DNA of 64,000 bases from Ctenosaura bakeri. Lineage: Eukaryota > Chordata > Lepidosauria > Squamata > Iguanidae. Positions 9,606 through 20,242 of this stretch are shown one piece after another. The notes below the pieces were generated by a model that made no database searches, was not told the DNA's origin, and saw only the letters and a list, made by a program, of their open reading frames with translations. How positions within the stretch are numbered: position 1 is the stretch's first letter; each line of letters begins with the position of its first letter. A program made the translations under genes and the position numbers. The stretch is from contig CAOLHI010001243.1 of NCBI GenBank assembly GCA_948474755.1, positions 350,714-414,713 of the forward strand. Reading direction: 5' to 3'.

Positions 9606-11900
9606 TACAATCTCCATTAAAATGTATTGAACTCTAGATATATTTCGTGTGTGTGTATGCGTACAGTGGATTTCTCTTCATTTCATCTCTTCATTTTTTT
9701 CCAAGAAAAATAAGGAGAGGTATAATAATAGTATTTCCTTTATCGTATTGTTTTGTTTTGTTTATATCCTGCTTTCTCCCTCCATCTAAAGCTGGGACTC
9801 AAAATACCTGTACTGTATTTAACTGTAACTATTTAGCAACTTGGTTGTGATTTTGTTGCCCGGAATGGCTGTCTCTGATTGCCAGCCATACAGATAATTT
9901 CTCCTGAATTGTGATGGTTGGGGTAAAACCCTCATTACTGTTGAGAAGAGTTATGTTTTCTTCCTGATCATTTAATAGGATGTGTGGTGTTTTCTCTCTT
10001 TCACTGTTTCCATAGTCACTGCAATAGTCACTGTTTCTGCCCCAGAATCACAAATAATAAAGCCTTATAGACAACAAGAGATTAATTATGGTATGATACA
10101 TGTGGGAGATTTTGATAGAATCAGGGGCAAAGCAGAATGAAAACTAAACTATTGGATTAAATTGCTGCATAAGGTTGTAGAATGTTATATAGCCCAAGAT
10201 GTTACAGATGAACAAGCTGATAGTCCAAGCTACTAGGTGTGTTTTTGATGATGATGATAAGGAGGAAGTGAGATTTTAATTTTTTTTAGATTTACTATTT
10301 TTTAAAAATGCCTACAGAGGTCTACTCATAGAATCCTAAAACTGAAACATTTCATCTCTGTGGAATGGGACGAAATGTGAAATTATAAAAGTCTCATCTA
10401 TGTCCTCCATTTGCAATTATATGATATCACAAAATGATTAGGGGTTTAATGAGCATGAACTACTTTGACTGTTGAGCTATCTAGCAACCCTGCCATGCCA
10501 GGCATGATCAACCATGTGATGTTTTTTAAAGGAATTAGAATCTGGTGACTCAAGATGCTACCAAAGAGGTATGTTTGCAAATGAAGTTGCTAATTATGAA
10601 TTGTTTGTCTATTTCTTCCCTGCACAATGTTTTGAGAATTTACCCCTTCTCATTTTTTAATTTTATTTCCAATACTCGAGGAAAATTAAGAGGCTCAAAG
10701 TGGATTCATGCTCTCTTAGCTCAATCTTGGACTATACTGCAGAAGTACACATGGCTTCCTGAAACGTTAACAGTGTTAGAATAAATCATTTCACTTAACA
10801 AATCATGAGCACATACACAGACACACACACTGGGAGGGAGTGGGGGGAGAGAGACACAGACAGACAGACAGACAGACAGATGCTTTTTCTGGTATCCCTT
10901 TCAAAGTTTATTTTTTTAAATAGACTTTTATTATAAACTTTATATCTCAGACTTTTCATGTATGAAACATCCTCCATTTTTTAAAAATATTTTAAAAATA
11001 TTTACACAGATACTTGCATTTTAGCAGATGGGAACAGATGAGAGAATGTTGTTTCTCTAAGGCCATGAAAGGGCTGGCCTTAGTATAGAGCAGCATGAGT
11101 TGGCCATCTCAGGAAGAAGTTCTGGGGTGTCATCATGAAAAAGAAGCAGTTTTTGAGTTGTTACCATGCCATACCTAGAGGAATCTTCTTCAGAAGATGA
11201 TTTTTAGAATGAATGGTCCTAGTTGGAAGCATCTATATCATGGGTTGAAACCGAGGCCCTGGTTAATAACAATGGCTCTTGTGGAACCATTGTAGGCTAA
11301 GACTGAGCCTGGACCCTCCAAAGAATGTCCACTTCCCTCCAAAGGAGCAAGAAGCTGAAGCTGACAGCAAAATACCTCACCAAGCCCTAGGGATTAATGG
11401 CATCTGGATACTCTTAAGACCCATCTGAGGCAAAGTATTTGGCTTCCAAAAAGGAAACCTCAGCAATAAAATTAGTCTCAGTAACAGTTCTGTGAGGGGA
11501 GTGCCTGAGTATAGCAGCGTATAAACATGTTATGTGCAGACAGACAGCTGCTGATAACAATTTGAATAATTGCCTGACTTGTTCCCTGCTCTCAGCATTC
11601 CTACTCTTTGGCTATCAGATCTTCACAATACCTGAGTTTGGCACATTTAATTGACAGTTTCTTAGTATTTCTTGCGGTGGTTTATGTTTTTCTGCTTAGT
11701 TTAGCTGAGTTTCTGCACATCTCCTGACTGCAACCTGCACCAGCTTCTGCAAACTAAGATGTTTTTGTGGGATCTATGTTCTAATCTGGGCTCTACTTCT
11801 CATTATTGTTATTCCACTGTTGTTTGCCTATTATGCTTTTGGGACATTTATAGCCCCAAACCAGGACAGTTTATTGTTTATTTTTCATGTTTGTTATTTG
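9606..11900. other. Non-coding DNA with a (GACA)n microsatellite
   Basis: AT-rich sequence without a supported gene. A (GACA)n microsatellite lies at about 10855-10881. A polypyrimidine and ATTTTAAA-rich zone sits around 10,905-10,995. Confidence 0.4.
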
Positions 11901-11901
11901 T

Positions 11902-12415
11902 AGAATCAGATAATCATACAGTTTTAAGAGACCACAAGGGCCATCCAATCCAACCCCCTGCCATGCAGGAATACACAAAGCACTCCCATTCAGCTTCTAT
12001 TTAAAAACTTCCAAAGGAGACACTACCACATTCTGAGGCAGTGCATTCCACTGTCGAATAGTCCTTACCACCAGGAAGTTCTTCCTAATATTTAGGTGAA
12101 TTTTCCTGAAGTTTGAAGCCATTTTTCCAGTCTGTGGAAAAGTCCTTGTCCAGAGTCCTAGGCCATCTCCTCACTACACTATTATAGAACTACTATTCCA
12201 CTTTCAACATCCTATGGAATCCTGGGGTTTGCAGTTTAGGGGAGCATTCTTGGTCTCAGTAAACTACAAACCCCAGAATGCCACAGGATGTTGAAAGTGG
12301 AATAATAGCATTATAACAGTATAGTGCAGAAATGGCCCTAGTCGCCTGAGCAGCAGAAAACAAGCTTGCACCATCTTCCATATGACATCCAGATTTATGT
12401 TGTTCAGGTCCCATA
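11902..12415 (-). mobile_element. CR1 LINE 3' fragment, split by a MITE
   Basis: On the minus strand the end reads ...CAACCCCCTGCCATGCAGG reversed into the CR1 3' terminus (TGGATTGGATGGCCCTTGTG, then an AATCAGATAATC-like terminus). The ORF2 tail includes the CAGGAAGTTCTTCCTAATAT block and, beyond the insert, CAGCAGAAAACAAGCTTGCA. These parts match the CR1 at 41,190-42,828 in reverse orientation. A 177-bp MITE with a CTA duplication (12158-12160 and 12338-12340) interrupts it. No frame survives, and the far boundary near 12,415 is approximate. Confidence 0.85.
12161..12337. mobile_element. Palindromic GGCC-ended MITE (family A, copy 1)
   Basis: The 177-bp near-perfect palindrome begins GGCCATCTCCTCACTACACT and ends TATAGTGCAGAAATGGCC, flanked by CTA on both sides. 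The inner arms CTTTCAACATCCTATGGAAT and ATGCCACAGGATGTTGAAAG pair over tens of bases. Removing it and one CTA restores CR1 sequence across the joint. Copy 2 lies at 46,688-46,889. It is non-coding. Its termini match families B and C. Confidence 0.88.
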
Positions 12416-12878
12416 TTCCCCATGACTCTAGGTGTTATTGCCCAGAACAATTACTTAGTGAGATGGCTATGGTCTTCATTTGTGCAGAACAAGCTTTCCC
12501 AATCCTCCCAAGCCAGGAAATAGTACCTTCTTTCTACATCTTTCTTTCTGAATTTTGGTCTTCTGTTTGAGGAAGGCATCATCCAAGTCTATCTGGCTTG
12601 TGGGTTTGTAGCAGACCCCCACAATGAATCACTATTGTTTCTCTCCTCTTTAATTTTTACCTGGATCTCTCAACCTGACTTTCAGGATTTAAGTCATGAA
12701 TCTCTTATTATTATAAATTGAGTAACATAATTAGTATTTGGGTTATCATAGTGGGGTAATCTTTATTTTCTACACAGAAAAGGAGTTTTTGTACTTAAAG
12801 TGCCACTTCCAGGAACCCAGGATTAAATATACCTGTTCACTGTAAAATGACAAGTATGAAGATATGTGGCATATCTTG
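12416..12878. other. Non-coding DNA, nothing recognised
   Basis: AT-rich sequence between the CR1 fragment and the next MITE. No gene or repeat is supported. Confidence 0.4.
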
Positions 12879-13367
12879 GGCCCTTTCCGCATGTGTGAAA
12901 ATAAACAGGCAAATGTGTGAAAATAAACAGGCAACAATGGGACTCATTGGCTTTCTTCTCTGTCCAGGTGAGTCTGTCGGGATGAGGAGCAGTGCAAGCT
13001 CGTCGCTCTGCACTGCTCCGGTGTACAAAATGGCAGCTTCTGGTTGGTGGAGGCTCTCCACCAAACAAAGAAGCTTGCCAGCGGGAAGCCCGGCCCCAGC
13101 AGATCTGCAGGCACGCACTTGCGTGCGCCTGCAAATCTGCTCTGGGGCCAGGCGACGGAGTGGCACGGGGTTGTGCGGTCCATGCTTTTTAAAAACCTCT
13201 AAAAAGAGGTTTTTAAAAAACACGCCGTGCAACCACTTCCAGTCACTCCAGAGTGGACTGAGGTATGGAACTACAAAAAGTAGTCCGCCCCAGTCCACCC
13301 TACAGTGCAGAAGACCTCCGTTGGAGGTCGCTTTGCACTGTTTTAATAGCCTGGTGAGGAAAAGGCC
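12879..13367 (+). mobile_element. Hairpin-rich GGCC-ended MITE (family B, copy 2)
   Basis: The 489-bp element has ends GGCCCTTTCCGCATGTGTG and GAGGAAAAGGCC between TTG duplications (12876-12878 and 13368-13370). Its hairpins are: TTGGTGGAG/CTCCACCAA (13044-13064); AGATCTGCAGGC paired with GCCTGCAAATCT (about 13099-13140); a perfect 15-bp stem TTTTTAAAAACCTCT/AGAGGTTTTTAAAAA with a 4-nt loop (13186-13219); GTGGACTG/CAGTCCAC enclosing ACTAC/GTAGT (13253-13298); and CAGTGCA..GACCTCC/GGAGGTC..TGCACTG (13303-13340). Near its left end a short segment containing TGTGAAAATAAACAGGC is doubled. The 189-codon and 153-codon open frames over it are artefacts of its GC-rich palindromes. Confidence 0.83.
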
Positions 13368-13370
13368 TTG

Positions 13371-13989
13371 GTCTTATGATTTCTCCATCCTATGGAAATT
13401 TACAACCTACTGGTAGTGAGTACCTTCACACAAATACATGAAAATTGTGCAAAATGTGTGTTAACAATGACAATTTGAGTCTAAAAAGTGGCCGTGAGAA
13501 CAGCCCTATCATGTTGTCATACGTTGGAGATTTTTGTTCAAAGGAAATATGAAAATAAAAGTGATAAATAATAGAATGGATAACACATTTGTTCCTTAGT
13601 AAACAATTGCACTGCATGGTGTTATTTTGAAATTGTTTTAGTGCAATGACTCATTCCCCTGAACTGCATGTACCTGGAAATATGCATGCCTGTTAACACC
13701 TTCCCCAAACTAAAAAATCTGCTGAAATCGTCCTGCCACTGAGTTTTGGAAATACTGTTTAAAAGTACTGCCAATCTTCCCTTATTTGTATGAAAATTAA
13801 AGGGCAAATTTCAGAGTTTTGTGTTTCTCATGATATGCATAGCCTGTGTACTGTAAATGGGTTCCCCCCTCTTTCATGTCACTCTGCCAGATGAGAAAGA
13901 CAATAAATATAAAGCACTATAATTAAATACAAACAGAACAATATCTATGAACATTGGATATATATTGACATCTCTCATCTCTCTTATAC
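13371..13989. other. Non-coding DNA, nothing recognised
   Basis: AT-rich unique-looking sequence. No supported gene or repeat. Confidence 0.4.
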
Positions 13990-14850
13990 ACATATAGTAC
14001 CTGATGTAATAGAATGTGATCTCAGCTGCTATCATTAAACAGACAAAAATGCTACATTTTTTACTCCATTTTCTTTTCCTGGTCCACCTGAACCGCAAAA
14101 ATGAAAAATTATTACTCACACAAAACAACTGGTTTGGTGTGCTGCTCCAAGACACTGCCTATTTGGCAGAAGTCTCTGATGAATACATTGCAACAAATGC
14201 TATTGTCAGGCTATTCACATTTTTTCAGCATACAGCAGGTTTTTACATACACGGAATGTTTAATTAATTTACTGATTAATGCTTTTTTTATGATGCGATT
14301 GCCATTTGGCAGCTGTTTTGACAAAGCTGCCTTCCTCATTATGGAATTTTGACTTGTAAAAAGAAGTCAACCATAGAAAATGGGCTTATTGAATTATCCA
14401 GCTCACCAATTATATAGTATAAAATTATTCATCCTGATATAATTTGATCAGGAAAAATCATTTATCTTTAGCAACTGTGTAAAATTAGATATTACTGTTC
14501 TGGATAGGTGCAATTTTGAAAGTGTCTGTAGTTAGAGAACTTTTTTAAAAAGAAAAAAAAAACCTTGAACATTGAGTTATTGCCTATTTTCTGATTCTAC
14601 TTTGTTATCACAAAGGTTAGTTTCTGACTAATCGCTCCACTGAGCCCAATACACTCAAAGCTTAAAAAGCAACACTTAGCTATTCCAGAGCAAAATGCCA
14701 GACTGGGGCCCATTATTGCTGATGAAGCTTTGTAAAAGCTAATTTCAAGTATGTTTCAATGTGTTGAGAAATTAATTGATCCAAAAACATTCTTAACTAT
14801 TACCTCATGAAATTAATAAAATATAATTGTATAAATAGCTTGTGTAAAAC
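13990..14850. promoter_or_regulatory. Candidate conserved non-coding block
   Basis: About 860 bp of AT-rich, repeat-free sequence with the texture of vertebrate conserved non-coding elements. It has many homeodomain-type TAATTA/ATTAAT cores (for example around 14260-14280 and 14770-14815) and an E-box CAGCTG near 14,312. It has no coding frame with a convincing composition. This is an impression only, since I cannot align it to other genomes. Confidence 0.25.
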
Positions 14851-14889
14851 CACACAACACAGATATAGAATAATGGATTAAAACTGAAC

Positions 14890-15110
14890 AGGATTTATGT
14901 GGAATCATATGATGAAGACTGAACAGGTGAACCTTAGGAATCTTTCAAGAAGTTTTAAAAGAAGATTGGATGAATTCATGGAAGTGAATCTCTCGTCTAA
15001 CTGCTCCTTATGATGACACTGTATCACCTGGCAATATGACTCCCAATACCAGTTATGTTACTGGGAATATATGAGACTGTATTATTCTGCTTATTTCTTG
15101 ACTGTTGGAG
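14890..15110 (+). mobile_element. CR1/L3-like LINE 3' relic
   Basis: TTTTAAAAGAAGATTGGATG followed by AATTCATGGAAGTG encodes the F-K-R-(R)-L-D-x-F-M-E motif at the C-terminus of CR1/L3-type ORF2. The sequence after it resembles the long 3' UTR of ancient CR1-group elements (an AATACCAGTTATGTTACTGG block). It is strongly decayed and has no microsatellite terminus. Confidence 0.55.
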
Positions 15111-16780
15111 TCTCATCTTTATCTATTTGACCACAGTGGGAAAAGACTAGTGAACTAAAAAGATTCTTTGGTTATCTATCAGGGCTGAACAAGTTTCACT
15201 GTTAAAAGCAATACAGTTTTGAGGCTTATAATGCCAGAACTTTATCATAACCAGCAACAAACCTTGACCCTTTAAGTTTGCTGAATGATAAGGAAAACAA
15301 ACATGCCAATTCAGGACAAGATTTAACCCAGCTGTTTCTTCTTGGCTTAACCTTCATATGTCCAGAAAATTGGAAGCAAAGGCAGATAGGAATGGGAATC
15401 TTCACATGTGCAAAAATTTCATGCATTTTCTCCAGTAGGAAGATTATGAGAGTTTTTGTGCATTTTCCAATGATTATTCACATTTTGTTAATTTTTGTGA
15501 AAAATTCAGTTGTACAAAATTTGTTGTTTTTCCCCCCTCTTTTTTTCTTTTTTTCTTTTTGGAACAAAAACCAATGCTTGTGCTCATGCCTCTTTTTTGC
15601 CTCCCCCCAAGAAAAAAAAATCCTGCAAATGGAACAATCTTGAAATAGTGGGCAGTTTTTTGATGGGGTATCTTCATAAATCTTGACACAGATCAGATGC
15701 GAAAATCTATGAGTATTATCTACCTCTCTAAAGGCTGAAGCTTATGAGACATGTCCTATGATCAGGTATAATGTTATGTCATTTCACAAATTATGCATGC
15801 TTGGAATTTACCTGTCATGGATCTATTTGATGACTCAGCTTTTCCAAGATACTGCATTCCATTCCCTCTTCCATTGTCTCTGCATCCTAACCTATCCCTC
15901 TTTCCATTCTTCTCTCCAATATTCAGTCAGTGTTCCATGGGAACTGTACATCTCAGTCACCATTGTAGCCATGTTGCAGGCATTTTTTGTGATTCCCATT
16001 GACCATCCTTGGCTGTTTGTCAGAAATGTATGTCTTTTGCAGGAATAAAAGACTATCATGCCTGCTGTATTTCAGATAAGTAGGTGGAGAACTTTTCTGT
16101 TATATACCTTTAAGCTTTTATTTAAAAAAAAAATCAAAGAAAGAGACCAGCCATTAACACCCTCTTTGTTTGTTGGGAGAACTGGATGATGTCTGCAAGG
16201 AAAGTTGTTTGTTCTACTGGATGTAACTATTTCAGAAGAATAGGTTCAGGGCTATTTTTGAAGAGGAGAATTCCATACAGAGGTTGGTTTCCTTCCCTCT
16301 ACCTCTCACTTTTTTTTTGGGGGGGGGAGCATGTATCATAAAGGTGTTCCTAGGCAAGAAGCATGCAGACATTTAGGAGGATAGATGGAGGATCGAAAGA
16401 GTTATGCTGAATGGAGATCTCTTCCTCCTTCAATTTGGAAACCAAAAGTAGAAAAGAAGAAGGGTAGATGGATATGGACAATATGGAGGCCAAGGATTAA
16501 AAATTAGACATCATACCTTTCCCATGCAACGATCCAATGCTACATTCTTTCAGACTTAACAGACTTCATCAAGTACTTTCAACGTTCCTGTTCTTAGATG
16601 AGAGAACTAACAAAGAACACTGAATGATATATTGATATGATATATTGCTTCAATATTCCTCCCCCAAAGCATTGCAACTGGAGAATCTTGATGAATTCAT
16701 TTGCTGTGATTAGAAGATACAGATGTCAGTCACCAAGTTCTACTCTTCTTTTATCTCAGCCATGCTGCTGTGCTACTTTT
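15111..16780. other. Non-coding DNA, nothing recognised
   Basis: Low-complexity T-rich and A-rich runs occur at about 15525-15560, 15605-15620 and 16115-16135. No gene or repeat is supported. Confidence 0.4.
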
Positions 16781-16866
16781 ATAGAATCATAGATTCACAG
16801 AATCATAGAGTTAGAAGAGACCACAATGGTCATTGAATCCAACTACTACCATACAGGAATGTATCC
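16781..16866 (-). mobile_element. CR1 3' terminus, short fragment
   Basis: AGAATCATAGATTCACAGAA then TCATAGAGTTAGAAGAGACC is the reversed CR1 3' end, including the ATTCTATGATTCTAT-type octamer repeat. Only about 85 bp survive before the sequence changes to a family C MITE. Confidence 0.85.
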
Positions 16867-16869
16867 TCA

Positions 16870-17144
16870 GCACACTCCGTCAATGACCCACAATCACGCT
16901 GCCATCCCACACTTACTTGGTGTCTGGAGTGTCTGGAAGCACAATGGCTGCACTTCCTGTCCCAGTACAGCCTGGGAAACTACCCAGCTGTGCTGCGGGG
17001 GGAAGAGGTGTAGCCATTATGCTTTCTGGATCACAGAGGCAGCTGGTATGGAGGGAAGTGCTCCAGTTGCATTCTCCTCTTGGCAGAGCTGTTGTTGTGA
17101 TCCCCACTAGATGCTGCTGGGAACAGGTAAGGTGTGAAAAGGAT
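16870..17144 (-). mobile_element. GGCC-ended MITE, truncated (family C, copy 1)
   Basis: It matches the reverse complement of the element at 42,883-43,291 from the GTCAATGAC block through TGGAAGCACAATGGCTGCAC and on to the end GGTAAGGTGTGAAAAGG, a diverged form of TAAGCTGCAGAAAGGGCC. One terminus is missing, abutting the CR1 fragment. Non-coding. Confidence 0.65.
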
Positions 17145-20029
17145 TGGAAGAAAGAACTTTGGAGCATAAAGTTTTGTAGATATTTAATCTGATAAAGCAG
17201 GTTGTGTCTATGCATGCTTATGGTACAAACTTCTTTCTCCCAGTTAGTCTCTAAAGTACTCATAAGATTTCTTTCTGTGTTTTTGCCTCTGTCTCACTAT
17301 AAATCTAAATTGCTAAAAAAATCTTCAGGCATGTCTAGTTTCATGTCTTCACTGTATTAGAAAGAGAGAGAGAAAAAAAGGCACCACCAGAAACTGTCCA
17401 AATCAGCTCAGATTTGTTCTGGATTTCAGATTCATCCATATCTAAATTATGCCCCTGTGAAATATCCAAACAATCAACATCAATTAAGTATTGTGGATCA
17501 AATTTTGTAGTTCTTATAATTTTAAATGTTGTTAAACACTTAGCACCTATCAAATGCAAAACTGCTGTTGACTGATGGGAGTTTCTGCTTCATTGGGTAA
17601 TTAATATAAGTTTCAGCAATAGCCTATATCCCTGCATGACACTTGGAACTCAACCAAGCCAGAAAGTTGGCTTCCTGTAAGCTATGTTACATTGTCTGCT
17701 GCTGCAGGCACATTATAGACTTTATAAGCCAGGAGCAAGATGCATTGTAGCACATCCTGGAGAGCTTTGGAAAAAAGAAATAGTTTCTCCAAGGGGTACT
17801 TCTGATATTTTGCTTTCTACACTGCTTTAGGGATGCAGTGCCTCAGAGGAAGAACATATAAAGGTTAAGATTCATGTTGTTGCCTTACCCATCATTTGGA
17901 AGAGAAAATGAAAGAGTCTGATGGACAAAAGAAATGATTTAAATGCTGAAGGACACTTCATATAGCTCAGATTGCTGAAGGCTCATTTCAGGAGCTACCA
18001 AAAATAAATTGGGATCCCTCAAGTAGCTAAACAGATGCTTCAGGGTGGCTCATAAATGGGGTAGGATGGTGATTTAGAGTCTTGTTTTGAGCTTCCAAAA
18101 CATGCAAGGTTTATATAGTAATTGTGTCTGCTGAATTGATCACACCTCATACACCACAGACCTAATATATGCTTACCATTGTCATATCCTAGGATACCTG
18201 GAATGAAACTTGATGAAATAAATATTACTTGGAAGATGGATGATCAGTATTTATTAACTGTGCTTCATTTTGTGATAGTAAATTTTGCACTTTGAATAGT
18301 TCTAAGGGCTATATATTATCCCATAGTATTTTTTTTTTAAAAAACGACGAGTTGTTTAATAGGTAATAAAAATGCCCATAAGATTTGCTTGTTTGTCAAA
18401 CTGTTATTAAATGTATTTACAATAGTAAAGTATATGAAAACCACTAATAGTGAGCAAAGTAGTATTTCTCATTTTATGACTGGTATCACCATGAGGTGAT
18501 GCTTAAGTGGGGAAAAATTGCAAGAGAACTTTAGATGTCTTACAATTATTATACAATTCACGACACATCCTGCTTTGCTGTCCAGAGCTATTATTCACCT
18601 TGATTATGTTGACATTTACATCACACATTTGTCCTAAATCTTCAGAAGAATGTAGGCCTTATAAAATAAATGGCTTTGAGAAAGGAAAGAAAAAGAGAAT
18701 CAATTCTTCTTTGCTAATGTTTTTCATGCACAAATACTGCCAACTCTACAGAGATAAGTACCTAACGTGATTCCCTTTTGTAATAGCAAGCTTGGATGGA
18801 AATTATTATTCCCATCAATCGGTATGTGGCAAATCTGAATGCTGAGCTTCTATTAATGTTGAGCTTCTATGAAACATTCATTTCAGTGTGATCTTAATCA
18901 AGCTTTTTGTGAAGCTAGTCTCTGCATTTCTCTGGAGATCTTACCTTCAGATTGAAGCCTGGGCACTTGGGGTTTGAAGCAAAATGGTAGAGTGTGGAGC
19001 ATTCCTCCATGTGCCTGTCAGACTGGAACTCTGCCTTCTCGCAGGACACTCCGTTTTCTGGATTCTTCCATTTCCCTCCTTTCTTTTTGTCTTATCTCCA
19101 TTCAACAGTCATTCAGTATTCTATGGCCTCTGGGCACAATCTTTCTGTCATTTTAGTTTCCCCAAGCCTACTGACTGCTTCCTCTTGTATACATGAATAA
19201 AAATCAGTGTGGTCCTTACAATATAAAAATATACAAGTTTTGGACTTCAGATGCCATGGTATGTGTGTGTGTTCCACTTTTCGTATGTGTGTTTATGTGG
19301 TGTGTTTTGCTCTGTGTGTGTGTGTTAAGCCTAGGATTTTGGGAGGGATAGGCATTTTTCCTATGCATGTTGTTTCTCCATACTTTACCTTCTGTGAAAT
19401 AGATATCTTTGTTGCTTTGTGGGGGAAAGCATATGTTTTGACACTTAAGACTCAGCCCTACCTTCACTGTTTTCAAAGAAATAGCTTTATTGTCTGTTAC
19501 AGCATTAAAAGGGCGGGGGAAGAGTGGAGGGTGATCAAGCAGCCCATTTAAGATTAACTTATCTATTTCAGCATGAGCTTTTCTGGATATCAGTCCACGT
19601 CTGCAGATGCCCTGATAAAGTGATATTAAATCCACATGTTTCAAGCACAGTTACACAGTTGTGGGAGAGGGATAGAATGTGATAAGATATAGAAAAATGC
19701 AAATTGTGATCCCCTCACCTAAATCATCAAAGAACTCTGTGAGATAACACAGATCTTTCAAATAGCAACTGGTCTGTTAGTACTGATGTGTGAAAGTGAT
19801 ACATTTCCCTACCAAAAGTCTTTTCCCTTGGATCAAAACATTCCCTGTAGAGATTCCTTTTCTTCTATGTGCAGTTGTGAGGACCTATGTATTAATATAT
19901 GTAGTGTGTTATGAAACCATTATCTCTATTCATATTTCTGTTACTGGATTGGAATTGGTGAACATATCTAAATTTAAAAGTCTCCTTGCTGCTAACCACG
20001 CTTTCCTGCCTGGCCTTGAAAAGGGAACA
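17145..20029. other. Non-coding DNA; possible conserved block 18,500-18,960
   Basis: No gene or repeat is supported. The part from about 18,500 to 18,960 is AT-rich, repeat-free and rich in ATTA/TAAT cores, like a conserved non-coding element, but this cannot be tested here. A GT-rich stretch lies at 19260-19326. Confidence 0.35.
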
Positions 20030-20139
20030 GACAGTAGAAGGGAGAAGAACATCAGAGGCTTCCTCTGTCTTTGTAATGAGGTCAGACAGTGGAAGGAAGC
20101 AAGAAACATCAAAGGCAGCCTCTACTGTCGTTGGCCACA
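20030..20139 (+). repeat. 55-bp imperfect tandem repeat upstream of L2 copy 1
   Basis: GACAGTAGAAGGGAGAAGAA (20030) and GACAGTGGAAGGAAGCAAGA (20085) start two similar units offset by 55 bp. They lie about 100-210 bp before the L2 ORF2 start codon and could be part of the L2 5' UTR. The copy at 55,554 lacks this region, so the link is inferred. Confidence 0.5.
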
Positions 20140-20242
20140 CCCTCCCCTCTGATCTTATAATTAAGAGAGGGAGGAAGGAAGGGGGGGTAGGAGTGGGTGG
20201 GGGTGTGAGCAAGCAGGGGGTATTTTTTCATGATGGGGGCGG

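Noticed and set aside
12837..13416. Open frames of 189 and 153 codons on opposite strands
   Set aside because: Both lie over the family B MITE, whose GC-rich palindromes lack stops. The translations show no domain and mirror each other.
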